A DNA stretch of 64,000 nt from Artemisia argyi (GCA_030686995.1 CM060702.1:65784440-65848439); one strand, 5' to 3'; positions 34,976 to 48,276 are shown, counted from the first letter of the stretch. Notes: generated by a model not told the origin, from the letters alone. Made by a program: numbers and translations.

Positions 34976-36691
34976 TGTTGATATAAATAAATGACTAAAA
35001 ACGTTATTCATATCTTTCGATATCTCTATGTTTTGATAATCACAAAACGAAAACTAATCAAACCAAAGATTATGACATAAACAAGTATTTAGTAGTAAAT
35101 AAACACTTTTACCAATTAATCACTTAAGGTATGAATAAACAAAGTGTCTAAGGGATTATAAGATCAAAGGAACATTTTTTGTTAATCACTTGATATTTAT
35201 AAAATGTCACAAAACATTTTATATCTTTTGTAAAACATTTTTGGAATTAAAAGAATATGTTTAATTCATTACATATTTGTGAATTCAAATTTTCAACCAA
35301 AAATGGCAAATCTAATCCAGAAAAATTTCCCTCACAAAAGGACAAGAAAATCCAACGTTCAGGAGGGCGGCCCCCTTAATCTTACTAGGCGGCCCCCTTA
35401 ATCATTAAGGGGACCGGCACGCTCCAGAACAGTATTTTCTGACCCTATAAATATTGGATCATTCCACATATTTTCTCACCTTTTTGCACTATAAACTTTC
35501 TAATCTAAACATCCTTCTCAATCCTCTAAAAATCCTTTGATCTTATATACTTTGATCTTTGTTTCAAAGTGATTTAAGCCTCAACACTCAAGTGCAAAGA
35601 GAAGAATACTTCTACTAGAAGTATTACAACTTAGTATCATCTTGCTATCTAAGTTGTTTGTTTGTTTCATCTTGTTGATCTTTCATACTTTGGTGAATAA
35701 GGTGTATTTATTAGTTTGCTAAATTTAGTTGTAGAATCTAGAATTGTTGTAAGTGTGTAGTAGAAGTTGAAGTGAAGAAGTAGTGTTGGATAGTAGTGAA
35801 GATAGGAGAGAGTGGCAATAGTGACTAGTAGTGAAGAAAGTGAAGCTTTCAAGTGGAGAAGACTTGAAGACATTAGTAGATTAAAGTTGTGAAGACTCTA
35901 GTGGCTTGAAGGTGCAAAGATATTATTGGTTTGAAGTTGTGAAGACATTGATACTTTGAAGTTGTGAAGTTGCAAGACATTGAAGTCGTGAAGAATTTTG
36001 TGAAGGCGTGAAGATACTCGTGGTGTGAAGACTTATTGAAGAAGTAAAAGGTGTGAAGAAGTTGTGGTGTGTCATCTGGTGTGAGATTGGTTTTAGCTAC
36101 GATTAGAACTCGACATCTTGCTTTGTGTCGTTAATTGGTGTAAGCATTTGGTGTGTACGGTTTTCTCCGCCATAAGGGAGGTTATTGACTTAGTGAAGAA
36201 AACTCTCGAGTTCGGTGCTCGGGGAGTGGAGTAGGGCAAGGAAGGTGTCCTTGTAGCCGAACCACTATAAATCCTTTGTCTCTCGGTTTGATCTTTCCAT
36301 CTCTCATCCTTTACTTGCTTACTTATTTGCTTCTCGTACATTATTATTATTGTGTGTTGTGCATATATTGGTTTCACATAAAGATCAAACTAGGTTCCAT
36401 TCAAAACATTAATTACACATTAGTAAATTAAAAGTATATACAATCATTAAATCACATATACATATACAAATACAAACTTATAATTAAGTGAGAAATATGA
36501 AATTGTAATTTCTATTCAACACTTCAAATAAAGTTGTATTTATGTGACATATGTGAATTAATTTGTATCTATACTTTAGTTTCAAAGGTTTTTAAAAAGT
36601 ATCATCAATTCTTTGAAAGTAAACTTTTATTAAACGAAAAAGACGCAAAACTATTTAACCCCCCCCCCCCCCCCCCTTCTAGTTTTCCACA
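34976..36691 (+). repeat. 5' LTR of the SIRE-like element
   Basis: 1716 bp. It includes the GGCGGCCCCCTTAAT/ATTAAGGGGACCG quasi-palindromic module at about 35366-35418, the TATA box CCCTATAAATA at about 35443-35453, a long run of GTGAAGA-type repeats (35760-36070) and an 18-C tract at 36659-36676. Confidence 0.9.
35366..35453 (+). promoter_or_regulatory. LTR promoter: GC-rich palindromic module plus TATA box
   Basis: Two GGCGGCCCCCTTAAT half-sites precede one ATTAAGGGGACCGG half-site, and CTATAAATA follows about 28 bp later. The 3' LTR has one further ATTAAGGGGACCG unit, so the module varies in copy number. Confidence 0.6.
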
Positions 36692-36706
36692 ATTGGTATT
36701 AGAGCC
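36692..36706 (+). other. Primer-binding site (tRNA-Met type) of the SIRE-like element
   Basis: ATTGGTATTAGAGCC immediately follows the LTR end CCACA. It differs from the consensus TGGTATCAGAGC at one base. Confidence 0.85.
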
Positions 36707-36758
36707 ACGTCTAGCAAGATTTTTAAAATAGATTGTATTTTAAAACTTGTAACGATCC

Positions 36759-37865
36759 ATGGAATTTGAAAAATATTTAGAAGGGGAATTTACACAACAA
36801 CCACCATTATTTGAAAATGATCATTTTCTTGAATGGAAAAACAAATTTGAAAATTATGTGAAATCAATAGATCTTGATCTTTGGTATATCATTTCAATGG
36901 GTGATCTTAAACCAACCAAAATAGATTTTGAAAATCAATACAATAATCTTCAAACTAAAATTGATAAAAACACTAAAGCCAAATTACTTATTTTCAAAAC
37001 TCTACCAAGAGTTAAATATGAAAGATTATCTCGTTTTAAAACGGCAAATGATATTTGGAAATGTTTTTTAAAGATTCACCAAGAGAAATGTAAAATCAAA
37101 GATGATAAACTTGATATTGCACAAGAAATAGTTAATCTAGAAAATTTAGTAAATAAATATTTAGTTGAAATAAACACATGTACTACTAGTTCAAATGTGA
37201 TCATTGAAGGTATCTACAACGAAGAATACATGAGCCAAATCCGAAGAAAGAGCGTGAATAAATCATGGTGCAACAAGTGGAAAGAAGACGATGATAATAC
37301 GGCTTATGAGAATATTCAAACAAATGTGAACACAAGTATTGATGGCAAGAACTACATGTTTCTAGATCCAAGTGAAACTACAAACAAAACATGGAGCGAC
37401 ATGAAAAATGGAATTGATCACCGTATAGCATGTGAAGAATGTACAACTACAAATAAGGTACAATCCAAAACCAAACATTTTTGCTATGATCAATTTATAT
37501 TAGAATTTTCAAAAATGGAAAACAACTTCAAACATTTTTGCAACATTGACTCAAAAATTATTTTTAAGAACGAATTTTCAACATCCGCTGAAAACAACTT
37601 TGAAAAAGAAATCATTTTAGAAGATAAAATGTCTAGACTTAAAAGTAATATTGAAATCGATCTTGAATGTAAAAAATGTCAAGACTACAAACATGAAATT
37701 AAAATGGAAAATGAAAAAGCAAAAACATTGGCAAAATTCGAAAATAGTTCTAAATCTTTAAAATATCTTTTCAACATTCAAAAGCCATTTTATGATAAAA
37801 CCGGCTTAGGATTTATCGTAAATGATCCTTCAACAAATGTATCAAAACAAATAAAATTTGTTTAA
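36759..37865 (+). CDS. Gag-like protein of the SIRE-like element (368 aa)
   Basis: ATG at 36759, 67 bp after the LTR, in frame to TAA at 37863-37865. The N-terminal 150 residues match the Copia gag pattern: FLEWKNKFENYVKS, a W-containing segment, TANDIWKCFLKIHQEK, then IVNLENL. Later parts are Lys/Glu/Asn rich with paired cysteines (CEEC, CKKC) but no CCHC knuckle. A GLGF motif lies close to the C-terminus, where SIRE gag normally continues toward protease. The usual zinc knuckle region is missing or rearranged. It would form the particle core if translated. Confidence 0.75.
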   Translation: MEFEKYLEGEFTQQPPLFENDHFLEWKNKFENYVKSIDLDLWYIISMGDLKPTKIDFENQYNNLQTKIDKNTKAKLLIFKTLPRVKYERLSRFKTANDIWKCFLKIHQEKCKIKDDKLDIAQEIVNLENLVNKYLVEINTCTTSSNVIIEGIYNEEYMSQIRRKSVNKSWCNKWKEDDDNTAYENIQTNVNTSIDGKNYMFLDPSETTNKTWSDMKNGIDHRIACEECTTTNKVQSKTKHFCYDQFILEFSKMENNFKHFCNIDSKIIFKNEFSTSAENNFEKEIILEDKMSRLKSNIEIDLECKKCQDYKHEIKMENEKAKTLAKFENSSKSLKYLFNIQKPFYDKTGLGFIVNDPSTNVSKQIKFV

Positions 37866-39756
<1,891 letters not shown>

Positions 39757-39974
39757 GGGCGGCCCCCTTAATTATATAAGGCGGCCCCCTTAATGATTAA
39801 GGGGACCGGCCCCTAATTAAGGGGACCGGCCATCTGATGGACGGGGATACTGTTTTCTTTATCACTTTTTGACCCATTTCAGCCTATACTTCCCAAAATT
39901 CACAAACATATTTTGTCCCATGCTATCCCTCAAAATTTACCTTCCTAAACCACATTTCTCATACACTATAAATA
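39757..39974 (+). promoter_or_regulatory. Internal promoter-like module before ORF2
   Basis: The same GGCGGCCCCCTTAAT/ATTAAGGGGACCGG units found in the LTR promoters recur here (39757-39832), and CTATAAATA follows at 39966-39974, just upstream of the ORF2 ATG codons at 39992 and 40010. This suggests separate transcription of ORF2; it is inference from shared sequence. Confidence 0.5.
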
Positions 39975-39991
39975 CCCTCTTCCCATCATTA

Positions 39992-40741
39992 ATGCCATCA
40001 CACCCAAACATGTCATCTCCCAACAACCAAAAACCTAAGATTTCAAGAACCGCAAGGATCTCCGTCAAACCCGTTTGGAGGAGGAAACTTGATTCTTGTC
40101 ATAACTCAAGTGATGTTGTTCCAAGTCAACCAACTACTAAACCTCAAACCCACAATAATGACTCACCTCACAACCTATCACCCACTCATTCCCTCATTCA
40201 TGCCTCTTCTTATGATGAACATGCTCAATCCCAAAACAACAATCCCAATCTCTCAATCAATACTTCACATGTTGCTCATTCAAATAAAACACCACTCACT
40301 CTTGGAGAACCTCTTCCACCCATTTCATGTTTTCATGAATACCCAAGCTCAACCATGTCTCCACCACCAAGAGTATCACCACCACATCCTACAACCTCAC
40401 ATGCCATTCCTATGTTGCATGTTCAAACTTTCACCCAAGACAACCATCTTGTTCCACCATCATCACCTTCCTCCGAACACTTGAAGTTCGTTGAGGAGCT
40501 AAAAGAGGCTCATGAGCTTAGTGCTCTTTTAGCATTACATCTTGCGCAACGCAATTTGGATCCAATCCAATCAAGCTCACCATCATCACCACACAACATC
40601 AACCAAGTTGAGAAGCATGTCAACAATTGCCCTTGTTGCATCTTCCTTCAACAACAAACCATTGCCTTGAATGAGCACTTCACTTGGATTGAGTATCTTC
40701 TTACAAGATCTCAACAAACATCATCACTTGAACAACATTAA
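39992..40741 (+). CDS. SIRE-like ORF2, Ser/His/Pro-rich protein of unknown function
   Basis: The open frame extends from 39869, but the ATG at 39992 (249 aa) or 40010 (243 aa) lies just after the TATA box and is preferred. The first two thirds are low-complexity Ser, His, Pro, Asn and Gln. The C-terminal part is helical-looking (FVEELKEAHELSALLALHLA) with a CPCC cluster and a Gln-rich end. There is no signal peptide or clear membrane segment. It takes the position of the env-like ORF that some SIRE elements carry downstream of pol, but I see no sequence reason to call it envelope. Confidence 0.45.
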   Translation: MPSHPNMSSPNNQKPKISRTARISVKPVWRRKLDSCHNSSDVVPSQPTTKPQTHNNDSPHNLSPTHSLIHASSYDEHAQSQNNNPNLSINTSHVAHSNKTPLTLGEPLPPISCFHEYPSSTMSPPPRVSPPHPTTSHAIPMLHVQTFTQDNHLVPPSSPSSEHLKFVEELKEAHELSALLALHLAQRNLDPIQSSSPSSPHNINQVEKHVNNCPCCIFLQQQTIALNEHFTWIEYLLTRSQQTSSLEQH

Positions 40742-41323
40742 AACCCTCAATCAACAAACCCTATCTCTAACCCACCACCTACAAGTTCCACATCTCCAAA
40801 CTCACCAACATCCATGCAACCAAAAATTTATCTCCGTTAACCACCAAGCATTTTATATGCTTATGTTTCTCATTTTCAAATAAAACCTTTCAACCATTTT
40901 GGGATTCAAGAAAGTTTGGTGACACTCCTTGTTAGCACAATAGGATGCTATACTTAGTCTTAGTATTCTATATTTATGGCTTTTGTAACAATGATTATGG
41001 GTTGACATAATCATTTTCCATCAATGAATGACTTGATATGTGTTTCTTATTATCTTTTGCCATGCTTATTAATTATTGGTATTATGATATATGTGTTTGC
41101 TTGTGCCATGCTTGTGCTTCTAATATTTTTCTTGCAAGAATTCCAATTCTCGAACCCTTGGTGCCCTCAAACAAGGGGGGAGCATACATCAAGGGAGAGC
41201 TCTCTTTCTATTGGCTTAAACCTTTTTGATTTTACAAAAAGGGGGAGAAGTGAATATAAACTCACTAAATACTTGTCTAAAAATTATTTTTTGGATTTAA
41301 TGAGTTTAGGTTTTGTAATCATC

Positions 41324-41337
41324 AAAAAGGGGGAGAT
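41324..41337 (+). other. Polypurine tract of the SIRE-like element
   Basis: AAAAAGGGGGAGAT directly before the 3' LTR TGTTGA, as in other SIRE/Maximus elements. Confidence 0.85.
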
Positions 41338-43067
41338 TGTTGATATAAATAAATGACTAAAAACGTTATTCATATCTTTCGATATCTCTATGTTTTGATA
41401 ATCACAAAACGAAAACTAATCAAACCAAAGATTATGACATAAACAAGTATTTAGTAGTAAATAATCACTTTTACCAATTAATCACTTAAGGTATGAATAA
41501 ACAAAGTGTCTAAGGGATTATAAGATCAAAGGAACATTTTTTGTTAATCACCTGATATTTATAAAATGTCACAAAACATTTTATATCTTTTGTAAAACAT
41601 TTTTGGAATTAAAAGAATATGTTTAATTCATTACATATTTGTGAATTCAAATTTTCAACAAAAAATGGCAAATCTAATCCAGAAAAATTCCCCTCACAAA
41701 AGGACAAGAAAATCCAACGTTCAGGAGGGCGGCCCCCTTAATCTTACTAGGCGGCCCCCTTAATCATTAAGGGGACCGCCCCCTAATTAAGGGGACCGGC
41801 ACGCTCCAGAACAGTATTTTCTGGCCCTATAAATATTGGATCATTTCACATATTTTTCTCACCTTTTTGCACTATAAACTTTATGATCTAAACATCCTTC
41901 TCAATCCTCTAAAAATCCTTTGATCTTTGTTTCAAAGTGATTCAAGCCTCAACACTCAAGTGCAAAGAGAAGAATACTTCTACTAGAAGTATTACAACTT
42001 AGTATCATCTTGCTATCTAAATTGTTTGTTTGTTTCATCTTGTTGATCTTTCATACTTTGGTGAATAAGGTGTATTTATTAGTTTGCTAGATTTAGTTGT
42101 AGAATCTAGAATTGTTGTAAGTGTGTAGTGGAAGTTGAAGTGAAGAAGTAGTGTTGGATAGTAGTGAAGATAGGAGAGAGTGGCAATAGTGACTAGTAGT
42201 GAAGAAAGTGAAGCTTTCAAGTGGAGAAGACTTGAAGACATTAGTAGATTAAAGTTGTGAAGACTCTAGTGGCTTGAAGGTGCAAAGATATTATTGGTTT
42301 GAAGTTGTGAAGACATTGATACTTTGAAGTTGTGAAGTTGCAAGACATTGAAGTCGTGAAGAATTTTGTGAAGGCGTGAAGAATTTTGTGAAGGCGTGAA
42401 GATACTCGTGGTGTGAAGACTTATTGAAGAAGTAAAAGGTGTGAAGAAGTTGTGGTGTGTCATCTGGTGTGAGATTGGTTCTAGCTACGATTAGAACTCT
42501 ACATCTTGCTTTGTGTCGTTAATTGGTGTAAGCATTTGGTGTGTACGGTTTTCTCCGCCATAAGGGAGGTTATTGACTTAGTGAAGAAAACTCTCGAGTT
42601 CGGTGCTCGGGGAGTGGAGTAGGGCAAGGAAGGTGTCCTTGTAGCCGAACCACTATAAATCCTTTGTCTCTCGGTTTGATCTTTTCATCTCTCATCCTTT
42701 ACTTGCTTACTTATTTGCTTCTCGTACATTATTATTATTGTGCGTTGTGCATATATTGGTTTCACATAAAGATCAAACTAGGTTCCATTCAAAACATTAA
42801 TTACACATTTGTAAATTAAAAGTATATACAATTATTAAATCACATATACATATACAAATACAAACTTATAATTAAGTGAGAAATATGAAATTGTAATTTC
42901 TATTAAACACTTCAAATAAAGTTGTATCTATGTGACATATGTGAATTAATTTGTATCTATACTTTAGTTTCAAAGGTTTTTAAAAAGTATCATCAATTCT
43001 TTGAAAGTAAACTTTTATTAAACGAAAAAGACGCAAAACTATTCAACCCCCCTTCTAGTTTTCCACA
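41338..43067 (+). repeat. 3' LTR of the SIRE-like element
   Basis: 1730 bp and near-identical to the 5' LTR. Differences seen: an extra ATTAAGGGGACCG unit in the promoter module, a short duplication GAAGAATTTTGTGAAGGCGT near 42359-42398, a 15-bp deletion near 41924, and a shorter C run near the end. Confidence 0.9.
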
Positions 43068-43072
43068 TTTTT

Positions 43073-44012
43073 TACTTAATCTTAGATAATTGGTAATTAA
43101 AAAGGTTTTGAAAACTTATGTTATGAAGATGAGTGCGTGCATCCTTATATATGTTTTGATTGACACATCAAACTAAATACCCTAAAATTTAAGTTACATG
43201 CCATCTAACTATAAGAAACACTTGAAGTTATTATTATGTAAACGTAATACCTAGGCTAAATTTTAATGACAAGGTAAAATTCTGTTAATGCGTGATTAAA
43301 AATTAAACGAATACCCGTATAAAGCAACGGCGTATAGCAGCAAATAAATACACCTGTGAACTTGTGTTTTGGGGTGACCCTTGCTGCAACTTAGGAGTTC
43401 AATATGTATAGTAGTCATTGAGTTCAATATGTATAGTAGTCATTGCGAAAAATAAAATAAAATTATGAGTTATAAACGAAAAATGATAAAAGTTTGACGA
43501 TAAAACAATATTTAAATATTAATTTAGTAGTGTATTTTGTTATCATTTTTAATCAATGGTATTTTAGTAATTAAGCTTTTTAAGTTTTCAAGATTAAGAA
43601 TTAAGGAAAATGGTATAAATGCTTTATAGACTAGACGAATATCCGCTCAAAGCGACGATATATAGCAGCTAATATTTATACTTGTGAATATGTGATTTTG
43701 GTGTGACTCTTGATGCAAGACTTACGAGTTCAATTTTTAGTAATTGCGAGACATTTGTTTATGGGTTATATAAAATATTAATTTAATGATGGATGTTGTT
43801 ACATTTTTTAATCAAGGTTAGATTAGGCAAATCACTTTACTTGTTTTTAAGAGTTTTTTGAGTTTAAAGAATAGCAAATTTGTTTTGTAAGTAATAAAGA
43901 TAAAGATAGATAGATAGATGGATATTAGACATTATTTAACTCTTTAGTAGTTTATTAGTCAACGATTATATTGAAATATAAAAAAAAATGGATTTACACC
44001 CAAACTAACTAA
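43073..44012. other. Intergenic repeat-derived DNA
   Basis: Two diverged copies of an ACGAATA(C/T)CCG...AAAGC(A/G)ACG...TATAGCAGC segment (43309-43450 and 43628-43760). A 25-bp exact tandem repeat (GAGTTCAATATGTATAGTAG plus TCATT) occurs at about 43396-43444. No gene is seen. Confidence 0.45.
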
Positions 44013-44234
44013 AGGGGCATTTGGTTCAAGATATATAAATGGTGCAATTTAAAATTCTAACCAAATGTAAATGTTTTCCATGTGGAAAGAAATTAAAAGG
44101 ACCCACTATTAGCCTCATCCATGAAAATAAAATTCTTGAGCTCGCATATTTATTGTGAACCAAACAAGACAATTGAAACAAGTTTAATTTCAAATCCTCT
44201 CAATTACCTTGAATTTACCCCAACCAAATGCCCT
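44013..44234. mobile_element. hAT-like MITE
   Basis: The termini AGGGGCATTTGGTT and AACCAAATGCCCT are inverted repeats. The flanking octamers CTAACTAA and CTAACAGA agree at 6 of 8 positions, as for an old 8-bp target duplication. 222 bp, non-coding. Confidence 0.65.
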
Positions 44235-44720
44235 CTAACAGAATTAGTTTTGCCGCTCCATTTTAAATACAGTATATCTCATTATACATGCAGTACCACC
44301 AAATAATGAACAAACAATTCAAGTTTTCCATTAGGGTTTAATAGCTTCTTTAATCAATCTTGAAATACCCATTAAACAGTAAAAAATCAAGATCTTCAAT
44401 CTCGTCGGCTAGTTTGATCGAATTTCTAACATTTCTTTGATCGAATTTCAAACACTTCGTTTGTGAGATATTTCCAGGTACATTTCACTAGCCGGTTTCA
44501 AATTTATTTATGAAACTTTTTGTTATTTCTTGTGAAATGCATATCATATTATAGTTTCATGATGCAAACAAATAGTTAGTTTTATGCAACCAACGCTAGT
44601 TTCATCAGACAAAAAGTTATTGAATTACATGATCAGTCTTATGTTTCTTGACTACATTCCTTTAATTTCATGCGATTTGACGAATTATAGTTTCATACAA
44701 TTTGACGAATTAGTAATTAT
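44235..44720. other. Spacer left of the LARD
   Basis: No gene is recognised. A leader-like region (TTAGGGTTTAATAGC at about 44332, GATCGAATTTC twice) could be a decayed 5' UTR. The LARD interrupts it at ATTAT. Confidence 0.35.
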
Positions 44721-46444
44721 TGTTAGACCCGTTTCCCGGTGTTGGGACCCCACCCTAGATGAAAGAGGACTAAAGACTTTATGTGATTGGTTAGTCAAAG
44801 AATGTTACGTGGAAGTCAAACCCGATAGTCAAAGAATGTGTAAGGTGGTTTAGAAAGTATTATGTGTCACCAATATAAAGGAAAAGAACTTGAGGGACCT
44901 AAGTTGACAGAATCTGAAAATAGTACTAGAACCAACTTGTTCTAGTACTAAGAATGAATTGTGGTAGTGCCAAAGGGACTAAAGTTGCCATTGAGGTAAA
45001 TGAGTTATGAGTAGGATGTTGCCAAAGTAAGAAGAAAGAGACTAGAAGGACCAATCTTGCCATTTTAACAAAGATGCCACCTAACTAGTATATCTAGGAA
45101 ATTCTAGACTTTTCTCTCATTATGGAGATAAGTGATGGTCCGGTTTTAGAAGAGAGAAAAGGGAGGGAAGAAAAGCTAGATGATGGCTTGAAATGAAGAA
45201 GGTGAAGATCAAGTGTTAATAGTCTTCCTTAGCTGTGATCATCACAAGTAAGTATCTATGTTCTTAATGATAATGGAGCTTTAGATTATGGATTAAGTGG
45301 GTTTTCATCATATGATCAAGATATGATCATATGATGATATAGAATGAAAGATAAGTATGTTTTATAGGTTATGTTAACCCTTGTTTATGTTATTGATTAT
45401 AATGTTATTAGGTTTTGAGATATTGTAAAGGATGATGATGAAGATGGAAGATTGTGATGATGATGATGTCTTATTATTTAGCTTGGATTAAGGTAAGTAA
45501 AATGATAGTAACATGTGTTATATGGATTTCTAACACACGTGTATTATGTATGTTGGTGTCTAGTATATGGACTTGGAATATGCTTATGTGATGCCATGAA
45601 TATGGCTTATGTGATGCGTTGATGCTATGGAATATGTTGGTGTTAGATGAGACTTGTGTAATAAGCCCGTAAAGTAAGTGTTTTATGTATATGATGCTTA
45701 TGTGTGGGTTGAAGTATAATGATATGTTATGGTCATTTTACTTACTAAGCCTTTGTGTTTACGGTTTAGTTGTCTAACCGTTTTGTAGGTTGACATGTTC
45801 ATATGGATGGCTTGGAATGATGGAATAAGGATTTGGTTAGGCGAGGATGAAGGTAGTTTGTATTTAGGAGCTTAGGTAGAATACCGAGCTCAAGTATAAA
45901 GTTTATACCTCCGTTGGTCTTTTATGGAGTTATAAAGTGTAGTCGTGTGTCAAATTGTATGCTAAGAGTTGTATAACGATTTGGTAGTCATTTGATATGT
46001 CAAAGTATGTTTTATGTGTTTAGAGTCAAAATTAAAGGGGTGTTTGGCAAACGTGTAAAAGTACCCATTTTAAGTGTAAAAGTACCCATTGATTATGTAA
46101 ATGATTTAGTATGAGATTTTAATGGCTTTGAGTGAGTTTGGTGTGAAAATAAGGTAGTATGGGTTGTTTATGGTGAAAAGGGTGAAATTTCGGTTTGTAC
46201 CGAAATTTGGACAGATTTTGGTAAACTTTGAAAAATCATATCTTTTAATTCGTAAGTCTTCACGATTTGTGCCACCTGTTGTTTTGAAGGTAATTGAGTC
46301 TAGTTTCTTTTAAAAATAGTCTCAATGTCTGAATGGTTATAGATTTTTGTCAGTGGTCAAAAGAGTAACCAGATGTCCATAAAAGTCAAGCGTTTTCGCG
46401 TAAAAAGTTTTAGTTTTTGGTCTAAGCGGGCATGGGGTGTTACA
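44721..46444 (+). repeat. 5' LTR of the LARD (internally deleted)
   Basis: 1724 bp. Relative to the 3' LTR it lacks about 350 bp near 46075 (between GTACCCATTTT and GATTATGTAAATG). The deletion junction carries a repeated AAGTGTAAAAGTACCCATT-like sequence. Confidence 0.88.
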
Positions 46445-47810
46445 ACTTGGTATCAGACCCTCGGTTTAAGTGAATTAGGTTTCCAATATAGGTTTCCTAG
46501 TCTTAAACCACTATTAGATGCACTGGATGTAAGTGTTAGTGATGCAGAAGGAAATTATTAAGTTTGAGACGAATTATGTTTTATGCTAGTTGAGAATTAT
46601 GATGATAAGTGATTGATGCATGTATAGTATTGATGAGTATAAGATATAAGTCCGTGAAGGACTTGAAGTGTTTGAATGATTAGTTAGTTGTGTACTTGGT
46701 TGGTGTCGGTGATTATTTCATGATTATGTAAATGTACTATAGAGTTATAGTGATGGAATGCGAAAAAGAATGCTAGTGGTATTAGAGATGGGTTAGTAAG
46801 TGGATTAAGGTTTTATGATGCCTTAGATATAAGGTAGACTAGTGCTTACGGCTAGTTAGAATGGTGATGCTTAGACATGGTTTGATTGTGCAATGTGATG
46901 TGTAAGCCATAAACTATATGAATTGATTATGATGATGAATGTTCAAACACCTTGGGGATAAGTGTTGAATGTTATTGTTTATGTGACGCTAAGTCTATGT
47001 TAGTAGTTATTGTATGTCTAAGCTTTATGTGATGAAAGTCCATGGTGGACTTAATGTGTTAAAGTGTTGAGATCACCGTACACCTCTAATAGTGTTGGTG
47101 GATATTATGTGATTATGTGAACATGTGTTGTAGTAATGATAATGGTATGTGAATAGATGAGAGCAATGGTATGAAAGCTCGTTGAGTGGATATGATGATG
47201 ATAGAAGTTGTGTGAAGCATGGACTATGTCCAAATGGCGTAAGTTGCCATATACATGTGAAGCATGATAAAAGTTAGAGATAAGTAAGAAATGATTAGTG
47301 AAGCATGATTTTACATGCTTAATTAAAATGAGAAAAGTTAAAGTGTATAGTTAAGATGTGAAGAGATCGTGTTATATATAAACCTGATAAGTAAAATGTG
47401 TTAGTGAGTAATTAGTTAAGCGTGATGAGTAGAAGTGATGAATGAGATAAGTGATATGAAGTGCGCTAGAAAGAATTGTAAAACATGAATCGAATCATGT
47501 TAAAATATTGTAATATGTAAGTTGATAAGATGTACAATTTATGTGCATGAAAGAGTTGAATAGGCCAGTGTGATATAATGGCATATAGTGAAAGTGTGAG
47601 TCAACTTGGAGTTGACGGATAAATGATGGATTGCATTATGGAATGCAAGTATAATAAAGTTGGCAAGTGCCATATAGAAACTTGTCTAGATGGAAATAAA
47701 CATGGTAGCGAATGTTAAGATTGCTTAAGGCAATGTGAATTGAGAAAATGATAGTGTGCTTGATGATAGAAGTACATGAAAGATAAGTGAGTAAAGATGT
47801 TATGGTAAGT
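46445..47810 (+). other. Non-coding 5' interior of the LARD
   Basis: Purine- and TG-rich sequence, dense in ATGATGTG/AGTGATG words, with stops in all frames. It starts with the primer site. No relation to gag or pol is seen. Confidence 0.7.
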
Positions 47811-47816
47811 ATAACT

Positions 47817-48073
47817 TGGATCCAATGCTCCAATTTTGGCATCCTTCGGGATGGCCTAGCTTGCCTTTTATGGCATGGTTGTACAGCTTGCCTTATGGCA
47901 TGGATGATAGTTTTGGCATCTTTCGGGATGGCCTAGCTTGCCGCGAGGGCATGGATATTTTGGCATCCTTCTGGGTTGCCCAGCTTGCCACAAGGGCATG
48001 GATATTACGGTATCCTTCGGGATAGCCAGCTTGTCTTTATGACATGGATAGAAAGTTAGAGAGATTGGATCCA
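47817..48073 (+). ncRNA. Predicted structured RNA domain: alternating hairpin repeats
   Basis: Four H1 units (47838, 47915, 47962, 48009) have the form GGCATCC-TTCG-GGATGGCC, a 7-bp stem with one bulge, and a TTCG tetraloop in three of them. They alternate with H2 units TGCC-N(4-6)-GGCA (about 47862, 47888, 47939, 47986, 48032). The last H1 changes C-G to T-A and the last H2 changes TGCC/GGCA to TGTC/GACA, so both stay paired. The flanks TGGATCCAAT (47817-47826) and ATTGGATCCA (48064-48073) could close the whole domain. It lies in the LARD interior; a packaging or dimerisation role is inference. Confidence 0.6.
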
Positions 48074-48136
48074 GGGCTAGAAAAGATGGAAAGTAAAGAA
48101 AGTATGATTGTTGTGTCTGAAGTACGTGAGTAGGAT

Positions 48137-48276
48137 GATTTATAATCTCCTTATTTAAATGGATTGGGACGCCTCTTCATTTAAATAAAGAAATTGTAAA
48201 TCGCCGAACCATAAGTTTATAATTCCTTACTTACATAGATTGGGACGCCTTTTTATGTGAATAAAGAGTTATAAAC
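48137..48276 (+). ncRNA. Twin long hairpins with a shared 16-nt loop
   Basis: Hairpin 1 (48137-48202) has a 25-bp stem with two C-A mismatches. Hairpin 2 (48215-48276) has a 23-bp stem with two mismatches. Both enclose the loop GATTGGGACGCCTYTT (15 of 16 bases identical). Stem sequences differ, yet pairing is kept, for instance the loop-closing pair G-C versus A-T. They follow the H1/H2 domain by about 60 bp. Confidence 0.6.

Noticed and set aside
47816..48025. 69-codon open frame across the hairpin array
   Set aside because: It arises from the repeated non-coding units, has no ATG context or domain, and the pattern of change preserves pairing, not codons.
47838..48047. CRISPR-like alternation of repeats and spacers
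   Set aside because: The DNA is nuclear plant, the units are diverged hairpins inside an LTR element, and there are no cas genes.
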